The notes under the pieces: model-generated
Databases searched by the model: none
Told to the model about the DNA's origin: nothing
Seen by the model: the letters and a program-made list of their open reading frames with translations, nothing else
NCBI RefSeq assembly: GCF_001422205.1
Contig: NZ_LMMJ01000013.1
Coordinates: forward strand, 47,649-111,648
DNA: 64,000 nt
Reading direction: 5' to 3'
From: Curtobacterium sp. Leaf261
GTDB lineage: Bacteria; Actinomycetota; Actinomycetes; Actinomycetales; Microbacteriaceae
Made by a program: the position numbers and the translations under genes
In this document: positions 1-7,866 of the stretch, one piece after another
Position numbering within the stretch: position 1 is the first letter of the stretch
Layout of the letters: every line of letters begins with the position of its first letter

Positions 1-925
1 CCGGCCTCGCCGACAGCGTGCGCTGGAGGTGCACGGACTCGCGGAACGCCGTCAGGTCGCAGCGCAGTTCCTCGAGCGAGTAGAGGAAGAACGGCATCCG
101 CTGCTTGATCATGAACGGGTCGAACGGCAGGTCACCGCGCATGTGCGAGCGGTCGTGGATGATGTCCCACATCACGAAGACCCGCTCCGTGAGCTCCTGG
201 TCGTCGAGCATCGCTGCGGCGTCGTCCGGCAGGTCGAGCTTGGTGATGTCGGCGGCGGCGCGGACGACCCGGCGGTAGCGCGCGGCCTCGCGGTCCTGGA
301 AGATCGCGCCCCACGTGAACGTCGGGATCTCGCGCATGGCGACGGTCTCGGGGAACAGCACCGCGGAGTTCGTGTCGTAGCCGGGGGTGAAGTCGACGAA
401 CCGGAGCGCGACGAAGAGCGCGTTGCCGTAGTCGCCCGCCTCGAGCTCGGCGATGAACTCCGGCCAGATGACCTCGACGAGGACGGCCTCGACCAGCCGC
501 GAGGAGCTCCCGTTCTGCGTGTACATCGGGAACACGACGAGGTGGCCGAGCCCGTCGACGCGGTGCTCCTGGGGCTGGAACTCGTTCAGCGAGTCGAGAA
601 AGTCGGGGACGCCGAACCGCTCGTCGCGCCATCGCGCGAAGTCGCGCTGGAGCGCGTCGAGGTACGACGCGTCGTGCGGGAACGACGGTGCCAGTTCGGC
701 GACGGACGGGAGGATCGTGGCAACGTGGTCAGCGGCCGTCGCGTGGTACGCGGGGTCGGGAACCGAGCCGTCGGCCGCCTGCAGGCCCTGCAGCGCGACG
801 ACGGCCTGCTTCAGGCGCAGCCATGCGGGGTGGCTGGCGATCGCGCGCACGGAACGCATGTCCTCGACGACCTCGGGCTCGCCGACGATCGCGTCCTGGG
901 TGTGGTCCTGGACGAACTGAGACAT
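1..925 (-). CDS. DUF6421 family protein, C-terminus cut by window edge
   Basis: About 308 residues are visible, starting at an ATG at 925 with a GGGAGG ribosome site six bases upstream. The protein begins MSQFVQDHTQDAIVG and contains the stretches PMYTQNGSSSR, FTPGYDTNSAVLF and MRGDLPFDPFMIKQ, which I recognise as typical of the DUF6421 family of Actinobacteria. No catalytic motif, signal peptide or membrane segment is visible and the function of the family is unknown to me. The gene runs off the left end, so roughly the last third is missing. The family call is from memory of conserved strings; the reading frame itself is secure. Confidence 0.78.
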   Translation of the reverse strand, partial: MSQFVQDHTQDAIVGEPEVVEDMRSVRAIASHPAWLRLKQAVVALQGLQAADGSVPDPAYHATAADHVATILPSVAELAPSFPHDASYLDALQRDFARWRDERFGVPDFLDSLNEFQPQEHRVDGLGHLVVFPMYTQNGSSSRLVEAVLVEVIWPEFIAELEAGDYGNALFVALRFVDFTPGYDTNSAVLFPETVAMREIPTFTWGAIFQDREAARYRRVVRAAADITKLDLPDDAAAMLDDQELTERVFVMWDIIHDRSHMRGDLPFDPFMIKQRMPFFLYSLEELRCDLTAFRESVHLQRTLSARP

Positions 926-1187
926 GTCGAACCTCCCGTCATCGGGTCGTGCGCGCATCCGCTCGGACGCGGTAATGCGCAGGGATCGAGCACCGAGCTG
1001 AAACCTGACACGAGCCTAATGAGATGCCGGAGACGCATTCTTGCCCATTCCCGGCGGAATGCTGCGTCGGATGGACACGCACGCATCGCGATGACGTCCG
1101 CACGCAGTTCTTCGACGTCCGGGGTCGATCTCGGGCCCCGAACGACCCCGCCCGGACTGGGGGTCGAGCCGCAACGGGGTCGTCCGG

Positions 1188-1208
1188 CAGCCTGGGACGA
1201 CCAGGCTG
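1188..1208. promoter_or_regulatory. Inverted repeat upstream of the 1242 gene
   Basis: CAGCCTGG (1188-1195), a five-base spacer and CCAGGCTG (1201-1208) form a perfect 8-bp inverted repeat about 33 bases before the next start. It may be an operator or a weak hairpin. The rest of the 926-1241 gap holds the divergent promoters of the two flanking genes; I see nothing else in it. Confidence 0.3.
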
Positions 1209-1241
1209 TGAGACCGCACAGCAGTGTTCGGGAGGGGAACG

Positions 1242-1955
1242 ATGTTCGGACGACGCGCACGCAGGGACAAGCCGGAGCACCAGGCGGTGCCCGAGGCACC
1301 CGTCGACGAGTTCGCCCGCGCCCGGCAGGTGGGTGACGGCGTGCTCGCCCACGCGGCGAAGGTCTTCGCCGACCCGCGGGGCCTCCACGCCGAGACGGTG
1401 CTCACGGTCCTCGGATCGCTCGCCGGGCGTGCGGCGCAGATCGCGGCGACCCTCGGCGTGCAGTCCGGAGCGCCCGAGTACCGGGGACGCGTGAACCGGG
1501 TGGCGCAGGACCCGACCGGAACGCAGTTCGCCGTGGGGGACGGCATCAACCTCCCGCTGTTCGAGTCGCCGGACTCCGTCCACGCGATCGTCACCGCGCC
1601 GCTCCTCGCAGCCGGTCGGACAGCCCCGACCGTGGAGGACATCGCGCGGCACGGCGCCGCGACGATGGGCACACCGGCGTTCGAGGTCCCGCGGTTCGCG
1701 CCGGGGACCACCGCGCGTTGGATGCCCCGCGAGGCCGTCGGGTTCGGACTCCAGACCCTCGCGATCCCGCCCATCGCCCTGCCGCCCGAGCAGTGGTACG
1801 TCGCCTACGCGACGGCGGCCGCCAAGCTCCTCGAGATGAACCGCCCGCACCTCGACATCGAGCCGCTCACCAGGGTCGTCCTCGACTCCGCGAACATCGG
1901 CGCGAAGCTGCTGGTGACGCCGACCGTGGACCCGCTGGTCCAGACGTCGGCGTAG
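1242..1955 (+). CDS. Conserved hypothetical protein, 237 aa
   Basis: I do not recognise this protein. It starts at ATG 1242 behind GGGAGGGG (a GTG at 1224 is possible but lacks a ribosome site). It is a soluble protein with no signal peptide or membrane helix and a basic N-terminus (FGRRARRDK). It is alanine and proline rich and ends in a long helical-looking segment. Codon use matches the neighbours. It stands alone, divergent from DUF6421 and convergent with the permease, with a hairpin repeat just behind its stop. Confidence 0.75.
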   Translation: MFGRRARRDKPEHQAVPEAPVDEFARARQVGDGVLAHAAKVFADPRGLHAETVLTVLGSLAGRAAQIAATLGVQSGAPEYRGRVNRVAQDPTGTQFAVGDGINLPLFESPDSVHAIVTAPLLAAGRTAPTVEDIARHGAATMGTPAFEVPRFAPGTTARWMPREAVGFGLQTLAIPPIALPPEQWYVAYATAAAKLLEMNRPHLDIEPLTRVVLDSANIGAKLLVTPTVDPLVQTSA

Positions 1956-1979
1956 CTCCGCAGGGTGACCCGCTGACGT

Positions 1980-2017
1980 ACGGGAGGGACGGTGCGGGCC
2001 CGCACCGTCCCTCCCGT
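1980..2017. repeat. Family A hairpin repeat, copy A1
   Basis: This 38-nt sequence is a perfect palindrome: ACGGGAGGGACGGTGCGG, GC, then its reverse complement. It lies between two convergent genes and could end transcription from both sides, although no T tract follows. It is the most symmetric of 15 related copies in the window, whose shared frame is GGAGG, CGGT, a GC-rich centre, ACCG and CCTCC. Confidence 0.9.
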
Positions 2018-2070
2018 CCGTCGTCCGGTCGCGTCCACCGGACGCTCGATGACCCGGTGACCGCGCGCAG

Positions 2071-3249
2071 TCAGCGCGTCGCGGGATGGTGTCGGGGTTC
2101 GTCGTCGTGGTCGGGCGTTCCGCTCATCGCGTGGAGCATCGACCACGAGCCGCTGCGGACGAAGACGGCGACCAGGACCGCTCCGACGGCGAGGAAGGCG
2201 ATGTTGAGCCAGGTGGTGTAGTTCCAGGTGATCGAGGACGTCACGATCGACAGGTGCCTGTTCGTGGGGATCAGTCCGAGTGGGGTGAAGACGAGCTCCA
2301 CGACGTACCCGGCAAGCACCATCGCACCGTAGAAGATCGCCGTGATGCGAAGCGCCGCCCGCAGGCCGTAGTACCGCCGGTAGATGACGATGATCGGGAT
2401 GATGATCAGATCGGCGAAGACGAAGCTGATCACGCCGCCGAACGAGATCCCGCCGTTCCACAGCACCGCGGCCAGGGGGACGTTGCCGACGGAGCACACG
2501 AAGCTCACCATCGCGAGGAGCGGACCGATGATCGGGTCGATCACGAAGGCCAGTGTGGGGTGCCCTTCGAGGAACACCGCCTGGAGCCAGCGCTTCGGGA
2601 CCCACGCCTCGAATGCCCCGGCGATGAGCAGGCCGATGACGATGTCGCGGATGACGGACGCCCAGTCCATGACGAAGTACTGCGACACGCTCGTCACCCC
2701 GGGCTTCGAGAGCAGGCGCCTCCAGAAGCCCTGGTCACCGCCGACGGACATGTCCATCGCCGCGTGACCCTCCATCGACCCCGCGAGACCCCGGTCGGCC
2801 TGATCGCGAGCCGCATCGAGGATCCGCCCCCGCATCCAGAGGCGAAACCCGAGGGCGATGAGGATGATCATGATCGGTCCGCCGACGAACTCGGCCACCG
2901 TGAACTGCCACCCCATCACGAACGCGAGGATCAGGCCCAGCTCGACGACCAGGTTGGTGGAGGCGACCTCGAACGCCATCGCGGACGACAGGCTCGCTCC
3001 CTTCCGGAAGAGTGCCCTGGCGAGGGCGACCGCAGCGTAGGAGCAGGACGACGACAGGGCGCCGAGTCCGGTGGCGACACTGATCGCGCGGGGCGAGTCG
3101 TCCTGCATGAGTCGGGTGATCGCCTCGGTTCGGACGACGGCCTGGATGACACCGGAGAGTGTGAACCCGAGGATGAGCGGCCAGAGGATCTCCCACCCCA
3201 TGGACCCTGCAGCGGCCAGGGCATCGCCCATCGCGCGGAGTACGAACAT
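2071..3249 (-). CDS. COG0701 (DUF318) family permease
   Basis: A 392-residue polytopic membrane protein of the COG0701/UPF0718 permease family, thought to export metal or metalloid species. About eight to ten membrane segments are visible, including the family signatures SSSCSYAAVALARALF (near residue 68) and VCSVGNVPLAAVLWNGG in the second half. A central cytoplasmic loop carries a Met/His-rich stretch (MEGHAAMDMS). I chose ATG 3249 because AGAGAGG lies six bases upstream; ATG 3255 touches that site. A CsoR-type palindrome 41 bp upstream suggests control by copper or a related signal. The substrate is not shown by the sequence. A second, divergent family member lies at 22148. Confidence 0.87.
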   Translation of the reverse strand: MFVLRAMGDALAAAGSMGWEILWPLILGFTLSGVIQAVVRTEAITRLMQDDSPRAISVATGLGALSSSCSYAAVALARALFRKGASLSSAMAFEVASTNLVVELGLILAFVMGWQFTVAEFVGGPIMIILIALGFRLWMRGRILDAARDQADRGLAGSMEGHAAMDMSVGGDQGFWRRLLSKPGVTSVSQYFVMDWASVIRDIVIGLLIAGAFEAWVPKRWLQAVFLEGHPTLAFVIDPIIGPLLAMVSFVCSVGNVPLAAVLWNGGISFGGVISFVFADLIIIPIIVIYRRYYGLRAALRITAIFYGAMVLAGYVVELVFTPLGLIPTNRHLSIVTSSITWNYTTWLNIAFLAVGAVLVAVFVRSGSWSMLHAMSGTPDHDDEPRHHPATR

Positions 3250-3289
3250 GGTCATCCTCTCTGTGTCGTGGTCGACAGACCCGTCGAAC

Positions 3290-3306
3290 ATACCCCCAAG
3301 GGGTAC
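3290..3306. promoter_or_regulatory. CsoR-type operator
   Basis: ATACCCCCAAGGGGTAC contains TACCCC and GGGGTA arms with a 3-bp spacer, the form bound by CsoR/RcnR/CstR family repressors (copper, nickel/cobalt or persulfide sensors). It lies in the divergent gap between the permease (start 3249) and the photolyase-like gene (start 3410), so it could act on either promoter. No csoR gene is in the window. Confidence 0.7.
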
Positions 3307-3409
3307 TTGATGTCCTGCCCCGGCCAGACGCCCCGCACCGGGACCGTCCTCCGTCCGGCGAACGCACCGGGGTCAGCGTTCCCAGCGGCGCGGCGCGCAC
3401 CATGGCGGG

Positions 3410-4645
3410 GTGTTCATCCCCACCAGATCAGCTGGCCTCGAGGCGCTCGCCGACTTCGTCCCCCGCGCCGGCAGCGCGTACGCCCGCGACCGGAACCACG
3501 ACCTCGGAGCCTCGCGGGACAACGTCTCCGGACTCTCACCGTCCGTGCGGCACCGACTGGTGACCGAGCAGGAGGTCGTCACGGCGGTCCTCGACCGGCA
3601 CAGCCTCCGGGCCGCCGAGAAGTTCGTGCAGGAGGTGTTCTGGCGCACCTACTGGAAGGGGTGGCTCGAGCAGAACCCCGAGGTGTGGCGTCGGTACCGG
3701 CGCGAGGTGAGCGAGTTCGCGATGGGTGACCTGCCGCCCGGGTACACCGACGCGGTCGCGGGCCGGACCGGCATCGACGCGATGGACGCTTGGGTCCGGG
3801 AGCTCGTCGACACCGGGTACCTGCACAACCACACGCGGATGTGGTTCGCCAGCATCTGGGTCTTCACGCTCGGCCTGCCGTGGCAGCTCGGTGCCGACTT
3901 CTTCTACCGGCACCTCCTCGATGGGGACGCCGCATCGAACACGCTGTCGTGGCGGTGGGTCGCCGGGCTCCAGACGACGGGCAAGACGTACCTGGCATCC
4001 GCGTCGAACATCGCTCGGTACACCGACGGGCGGTTCTCGCCGACAGGGCTCGCCACGACGGCCCGGGCGCTCGCCGAGGAGCCGCTCCCACCCCGGGCGC
4101 CGATCGAGCCGGACGACGTCGTCGGGACGATCGGGGAGCGGGTCGGTCTGCTGCTGCACGAGGAGGACCTCGAGCCGGCGAGCCTCCTCGCCGAGTGTCC
4201 CGGCATGGCGGACAGCCTCGTCGCGACCGCGGTGTTCGCCGACCCGGGGGAGCGGTCGCCGTTCGGCGCGTCGGACGCGGTGTCGTCGTTCACCGCGACC
4301 GCGCTCGACGACGCCGCCGCGCGTGCACTGGACGCGGGCGGACGTCCGGCGCAGGTGCTGTCGGACACGCTGCCGTCGACTGTCCTGCGGTGGGCGGAGT
4401 CCGAGGGTCTCGACACGGTGGTCGTCCCGTGCGCGCCGGTCGGACCCGTGCACGAGCGGCTCGCGACGCTGGGACCGGCGCTCGCCGCGGAGGGTGTCGC
4501 GCTCGTGACCGTGCGTCGGCAGTGGGACAGTGCGGCGTGGCCGTTCGCGTCGCGCGGGTTCTTCCCGTTCCGCGAGCGGATCCCGGCACTCGTGCAGCAG
4601 CTCGTCGAGCCGTCGGGATCGTCGGCTGCCGTGAGGCTGTTCTAG
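3410..4645 (+). CDS. Photolyase/cryptochrome-like FAD protein with permuted domain order
   Basis: A 411-residue protein whose first 205 residues are the FAD-binding helical domain of the photolyase/cryptochrome family: YARDRN (24-29), SGLSPSVRHRL (40-50), VFWRTYWKGWLEQNP (76-90), TGYLHNHTRMWFASIW (135-150) and DGDAASNTLSWRWVAG (171-186). The usual N-terminal alpha/beta antenna domain is missing. Instead residues 240-400 look like that domain placed at the C-terminus: a strand-like VGLLLHEEDLEPA, then LSDTLPSTVLRWAESEG, TVVVPCAPVGPV and a closing GFFPFRERIP. Start GTG 3410 gives the PTR...AL...F.P opening expected for FAD domains; its ribosome site is weak. It abuts the next gene (TAG then ATG), so the two are probably co-expressed. 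Repair or sensor activity cannot be decided from sequence. Confidence 0.85.
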   Translation: MFIPTRSAGLEALADFVPRAGSAYARDRNHDLGASRDNVSGLSPSVRHRLVTEQEVVTAVLDRHSLRAAEKFVQEVFWRTYWKGWLEQNPEVWRRYRREVSEFAMGDLPPGYTDAVAGRTGIDAMDAWVRELVDTGYLHNHTRMWFASIWVFTLGLPWQLGADFFYRHLLDGDAASNTLSWRWVAGLQTTGKTYLASASNIARYTDGRFSPTGLATTARALAEEPLPPRAPIEPDDVVGTIGERVGLLLHEEDLEPASLLAECPGMADSLVATAVFADPGERSPFGASDAVSSFTATALDDAAARALDAGGRPAQVLSDTLPSTVLRWAESEGLDTVVVPCAPVGPVHERLATLGPALAAEGVALVTVRRQWDSAAWPFASRGFFPFRERIPALVQQLVEPSGSSAAVRLF

Positions 4646-5332
4646 ATGACGTCCGACGCAGCGCTCGGACGTGGGTCGCTCGGACCCGCGAGCAGCGCCG
4701 TCCTCGGTCGTCGTCGGGTCGTCGGGGTCGTCGCGATCGTCGAGGCGGTGGTTCTGCTCGTGGTCGCGCTGCTCGGGGACCGGATCACACGACCGGTCAC
4801 CGTGACGCTCGGCAACACGGCAACGCGGACCCTGTCCCATGTCGACCTCGGCATCGCCATGGTGGTGGTGGTCGGTCTCGTCGGGGTGGCCGGCGTCATT
4901 CCTCGGCGATGGGCAGGGGCGGTGGACCCGCTCCTGACGACGCCGATCACCGTGTTCGTGGTCGCACAGGCGAACGGGGTCAGGGACATCGGCGCACTCG
5001 TCGGGGTCTACGCGCTCGCGTCGGCGGGGGTGCTCTTCGCCGTGGTGCAGGAGCGTGCACGACGCCGGGCGGACGGTCCTCGTTCTCGCGTCCCGCTCGG
5101 CCTCGGGTCGGCCGTCGGGATCGTGCCGTGGGGCATCATCGCGCTGCACCAGGTGGGTGCGGGGTTCGTCGGGCACCCGTTGCCCGGCGCGGTCGTGCTC
5201 GTCACGCTGGCGGCGCTCGTGTTCGCGATCGGGGAGTTCGTGGCGACGTGGCGGGATCGGGGCCCCGCGGCGTTCGTCCTGCGGGCGGTCGGACTGTCCG
5301 TCGTGGCGTGGCTGGTCGTGCTCGCGCTCTGA
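4646..5332 (+). CDS. Heliorhodopsin-like seven-helix protein lacking the Schiff-base lysine
   Basis: A 228-residue protein with seven predicted helices (about 24-45, 66-85, 96-112, 116-136, 152-171, 180-200, 208-227). Charged loops (RRR 22-24, PRRW 86-89, ERARRRADGPRSR 136-148, WRDR 202-205) put the N-terminus inside, the inverted topology of heliorhodopsins. By recalled alignment, VFVVAQANGVRDIGALVG matches heliorhodopsin helix 3/4, LGSAVGIVPWGI matches helix 5 and VLRAVGLSVVAW matches helix 7. The retinal-binding lysine of helix 7 is Leu217 (codon CTG at 5294) and the helix-3 counterion glutamate aligns with Asp94. It therefore should not form a retinal Schiff base. It begins directly after the stop of the photolyase-like gene. 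A generic membrane protein is the alternative. Confidence 0.75.
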   Translation: MTSDAALGRGSLGPASSAVLGRRRVVGVVAIVEAVVLLVVALLGDRITRPVTVTLGNTATRTLSHVDLGIAMVVVVGLVGVAGVIPRRWAGAVDPLLTTPITVFVVAQANGVRDIGALVGVYALASAGVLFAVVQERARRRADGPRSRVPLGLGSAVGIVPWGIIALHQVGAGFVGHPLPGAVVLVTLAALVFAIGEFVATWRDRGPAAFVLRAVGLSVVAWLVVLAL

Positions 5333-5345
5333 CGGCACACGCGCC

Positions 5346-5403
5346 GGTCCGGGTCCGGGTCCAGGTCCAGGTCCTGGTTCTGGTTCTGGCTCTGGTTCCG
5401 GGG
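5346..5403. repeat. Degenerate hexanucleotide tandem repeat
   Basis: About nine units drift from GGTCCG through GGTCCA and GGTCCT to GGTTCT and GGTTCC. The array fills the gap between two convergent genes. It is a slippage-prone sequence; no hairpin or coding role is evident. Confidence 0.7.
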
Positions 5404-5437
5404 CGTGCGAGCCGTCGCAGTCGCCCCGGATCGCGGG

Positions 5438-6154
5438 TCACTTGGCCAGGCGGTCCAGCCAGTCGCCGAGGAGCGCGCGTTCGTTCGGCGTCAGTGCGGT
5501 CGAGTCGGCGACCTGCTGCCGGAGCTGCATCGCCGCCCCGAGCCGGACCGCACCCTGCCCGTGCCCGTGCCCGTGCCCTTGCTCCTGGGCCTGCCCGCGT
5601 TCGGCGAGGACGGCACCGAGGGCTGCCTCGCGTCCGCGTGTCGACAGGCTCATGTCGCGGCGGTCGACCGGCATCGCGAGGAGGGTGAAGACGACCCCGA
5701 CGCCGGTGGCGCGCAGCATGGCGACCGCGTCCTCGACGGGGACGGCGAGGAGCCCGTCCGTCGCCGCGACCTCGATCTGCGTCCGGAGGATCGCGTCGAT
5801 CGCGTCCGCGGCGGCGGTCGACGAGCCCGGGTGCGGGTCGCCGTACGCGATCGAGTACACGTGCGGATGCTGCAGGCCCCATGCGATGTGCATGTCCCAC
5901 CCCTGCCGGAGCGACTCGATCGGGTCCGCGCCGGGGGTCCAGCCCGTCCAGCTCGCGAGGTGGTTCGAGAACCCGTGCAGTGCGACCGCGTCGAGGAGCC
6001 CCTGCTTGTCCCCGAAGATCCGGTAGATCGTGGGGGCCTGGATGTGCAGGGCGGTCGTGATCGCGCGCGTGGTCACCGCGTCGCGACCGTCCTCGTTCAG
6101 GAGGGCGGCAGCGGTGTCGAGGATGCGGACACGCATCTCCTCCGAACGGGTCAA
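5438..6154 (-). CDS. TetR family transcriptional regulator
   Basis: About 238 residues. The N-terminal TetR DNA-binding domain is clear: ILDTAAALLNEDGRDAVTTR, then the recognition region IQAPTIYRIFGDKQGLLDAV. The C-terminal ligand domain is unassigned. I place the start at a TTG (6154), giving the usual short leader LTRSEE; an ATG at 6136 is possible but its GGAGGAG site touches the codon. Near the C-terminus a GHGHGHG run is encoded by a short tandem repeat (5564-5580), unusual for the family and a possible metal site. It lies 78 bp behind the amidase in the same direction and probably controls it through the palindrome at 7772-7791. Confidence 0.85.
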   Translation of the reverse strand: MTRSEEMRVRILDTAAALLNEDGRDAVTTRAITTALHIQAPTIYRIFGDKQGLLDAVALHGFSNHLASWTGWTPGADPIESLRQGWDMHIAWGLQHPHVYSIAYGDPHPGSSTAAADAIDAILRTQIEVAATDGLLAVPVEDAVAMLRATGVGVVFTLLAMPVDRRDMSLSTRGREAALGAVLAERGQAQEQGHGHGHGQGAVRLGAAMQLRQQVADSTALTPNERALLGDWLDRLAK

Positions 6155-6232
6155 CGCGCAGGCCTCTCGTCGTGATCGCAGCGCGGAGCCGGCGGGGCAC
6201 GGCGCAGAGCCATGATCCCACCGGCTCGGCAC

Positions 6233-7729
6233 TCACGAGTTCTCGATGGCCTGCCCGACCCGGAACAGCATTGCCTCGTCGAAGTGCCGGCCGATGAGCT
6301 GGAGACCGACGGGGAGGCCGCCGACCGTTCCGCACGGCACGCTCAGTGCCGGGTGCTGGGTGATGTTGAACGGGGTGGTGTTCGCCGACATCTCGATGGA
6401 CGCCTGGATCGCAGCGCCGGCGCCGTGGGCCGGGTCCGGGAGCGGGCGGGCGGTCTGCGGCGTGGTGGGTGTCACGAGGACGTCGAAGTGCTCGAGGGCG
6501 TCGTCGTAGGCGGCCCGGAGAGTCCTGGCACGGTTGATCGCCCTCGCGTAGTTCAGGCGGCCCTGCTGCTGGTCGACGTACCGGCCGACGAGCGTGAACA
6601 GCTGCACGTTCGCGGGGTGGGCGTCGACGTCACCGCGGTGGTCGAACAGGTGCTGCATCATGTCGACCGGGTAGCGGTCGAGACGACCGAAGCCGAAGCC
6701 CTGGTTCCGGAGCACCGTCTCGGCCATGCCCTCGATCGCGATGGCTGTCCACAGTGCCGCCCCGAGCGCATGCAGCGGCACCGACACCCGCTCGACGGTG
6801 GCACCCCGGTCGCGGAGTGCCTCCGCTGCGGCGATGACCGTCTCGTCGACCCCGGCCTCCGAGTGCTCACCGCCGAACCCCTCGGTGAGGATGCCGATGC
6901 GGAGTCCCTCGACGCCGTCGTCGAGCCCGCCGAGGTAGTCCCCGACGACGATGTCGCGCTGGCGTGGATCGATGCCGTCCGAGCCCGCGAGGACGGTGAG
7001 GAACCGTGCGTTGTCGGCCACCGTTCTCGTCACCGGGCCGACGTGGTCGAACGAGCCGTCGAGCGTGGCGATGCCGGTGTACGGGACGAGTCCGTACGTC
7101 GGCTTCAGTCCGACGACCCCGGACCAGGACGCGGGCATCCGGATGGAACCTGCCTGGTCGGCCCCGAGCGTCATGTCGGCGTCTCCCGTGACGAGTGCGA
7201 CGGCGCTGCCGCTCGAGGAACCGCCGGCAGAGTGCCCCATGCGGTGCGGGTTGTGCACGACCCCGGTCGCGGCCGTGTGGCTGCCACCGGACATGCAGAA
7301 GTACTCGTTCGTGGTCTTCCCGACGATCTCGGCACCGGCGGCGAGGGCGCGGGTGACGACGGTGGCGTCCTCGTCGGGCACGAAGGTCGCGAGCTCCGCC
7401 GAGCCGTTCCGCATCGGCAGCCCCGCGACCAGGATGCTGTCCTTCACGCCGAGCCGGACGCCCGCGAGTGGACCGGACGCGGCGCCGGGGATCGAGGCGC
7501 GTACCTCCCACGCGTGGTGCGGGTCCTCCGCCGGTGTCGGGATCGTGTGTGCAACGGGCGCGCGGCCGTGCAGCACCTCGGGCTCGGGGATCGCGTCGAG
7601 CGCATCGTAGACGCCGAGCATGCCGGAGATCATCGCGGTGTACTCCTCCGGGGCGTCGGCGATCGCCGTGTACCCGATCTCGGCGGCGAGGTCCGCGATC
7701 TGCGACGGTGCGGGCTTCAGGACGGACAT
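6233..7729 (-). CDS. Amidase signature family hydrolase
   Basis: A 498-residue cytoplasmic amide hydrolase of the amidase signature (AS) family. The Ser-cisSer-Lys triad can be assigned: Lys96 in GVKDSI, Ser171 in AGGSSSGSA and the nucleophile Ser195 in ADQAGSIRMPA; the 24-residue distance between the serines is that of the family. Length is normal. Possible substrates include aliphatic or aryl amides, or a carbamoyl compound; the sequence does not decide. It is not a GatA, since no gatB or gatC is near. It is probably the first gene of a unit with the downstream TetR regulator, transcribed from a promoter near the 7772 palindrome. Confidence 0.92.
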   Translation of the reverse strand: MSVLKPAPSQIADLAAEIGYTAIADAPEEYTAMISGMLGVYDALDAIPEPEVLHGRAPVAHTIPTPAEDPHHAWEVRASIPGAASGPLAGVRLGVKDSILVAGLPMRNGSAELATFVPDEDATVVTRALAAGAEIVGKTTNEYFCMSGGSHTAATGVVHNPHRMGHSAGGSSSGSAVALVTGDADMTLGADQAGSIRMPASWSGVVGLKPTYGLVPYTGIATLDGSFDHVGPVTRTVADNARFLTVLAGSDGIDPRQRDIVVGDYLGGLDDGVEGLRIGILTEGFGGEHSEAGVDETVIAAAEALRDRGATVERVSVPLHALGAALWTAIAIEGMAETVLRNQGFGFGRLDRYPVDMMQHLFDHRGDVDAHPANVQLFTLVGRYVDQQQGRLNYARAINRARTLRAAYDDALEHFDVLVTPTTPQTARPLPDPAHGAGAAIQASIEMSANTTPFNITQHPALSVPCGTVGGLPVGLQLIGRHFDEAMLFRVGQAIENS

Positions 7730-7771
7730 GAGCTTCCTCCTCGGCGGCGTTCCCGGAAGGTCCGGTCACGC

Positions 7772-7791
7772 GCTAACAAATTCACGTTAGC
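7772..7791. promoter_or_regulatory. Palindromic operator upstream of the amidase
   Basis: GCTAAC (7772-7777), eight AT-rich bases, then GTTAGC (7786-7791) form an inverted repeat about 45 bp before the amidase start. Size and spacing fit a TetR-type operator, and the TetR gene downstream of the amidase is the natural candidate. The assignment is inferred. Confidence 0.55.
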
Positions 7792-7866
7792 AGGCAGACT
7801 CTCATCTCGTCACCGTCGGAGGCACGACGCGCTGCACGGTTCACCCGGACCCATGTGCCGGCGGCC

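Noticed and set aside
2086..3729. Plus-strand 547-codon frame opposite the permease
   Set aside because: Shadow composition (Asp/Glu/Arg/Pro) and conflict with a clear membrane protein on the minus strand.
4646..5332. Type-1 (microbial) rhodopsin or generic DUF membrane protein
   Set aside because: Loop charges give an N-in topology opposite to type-1 rhodopsins, and the helix 3-5 strings match heliorhodopsin; a generic protein remains the fallback.
3536..5338. Open frame of 600 codons on the minus strand across the photolyase and heliorhodopsin-like genes
   Set aside because: It is rich in Arg, Asp and Pro in the pattern of an antisense shadow in GC-rich DNA and has no recognisable motif; the plus-strand genes have family motifs.
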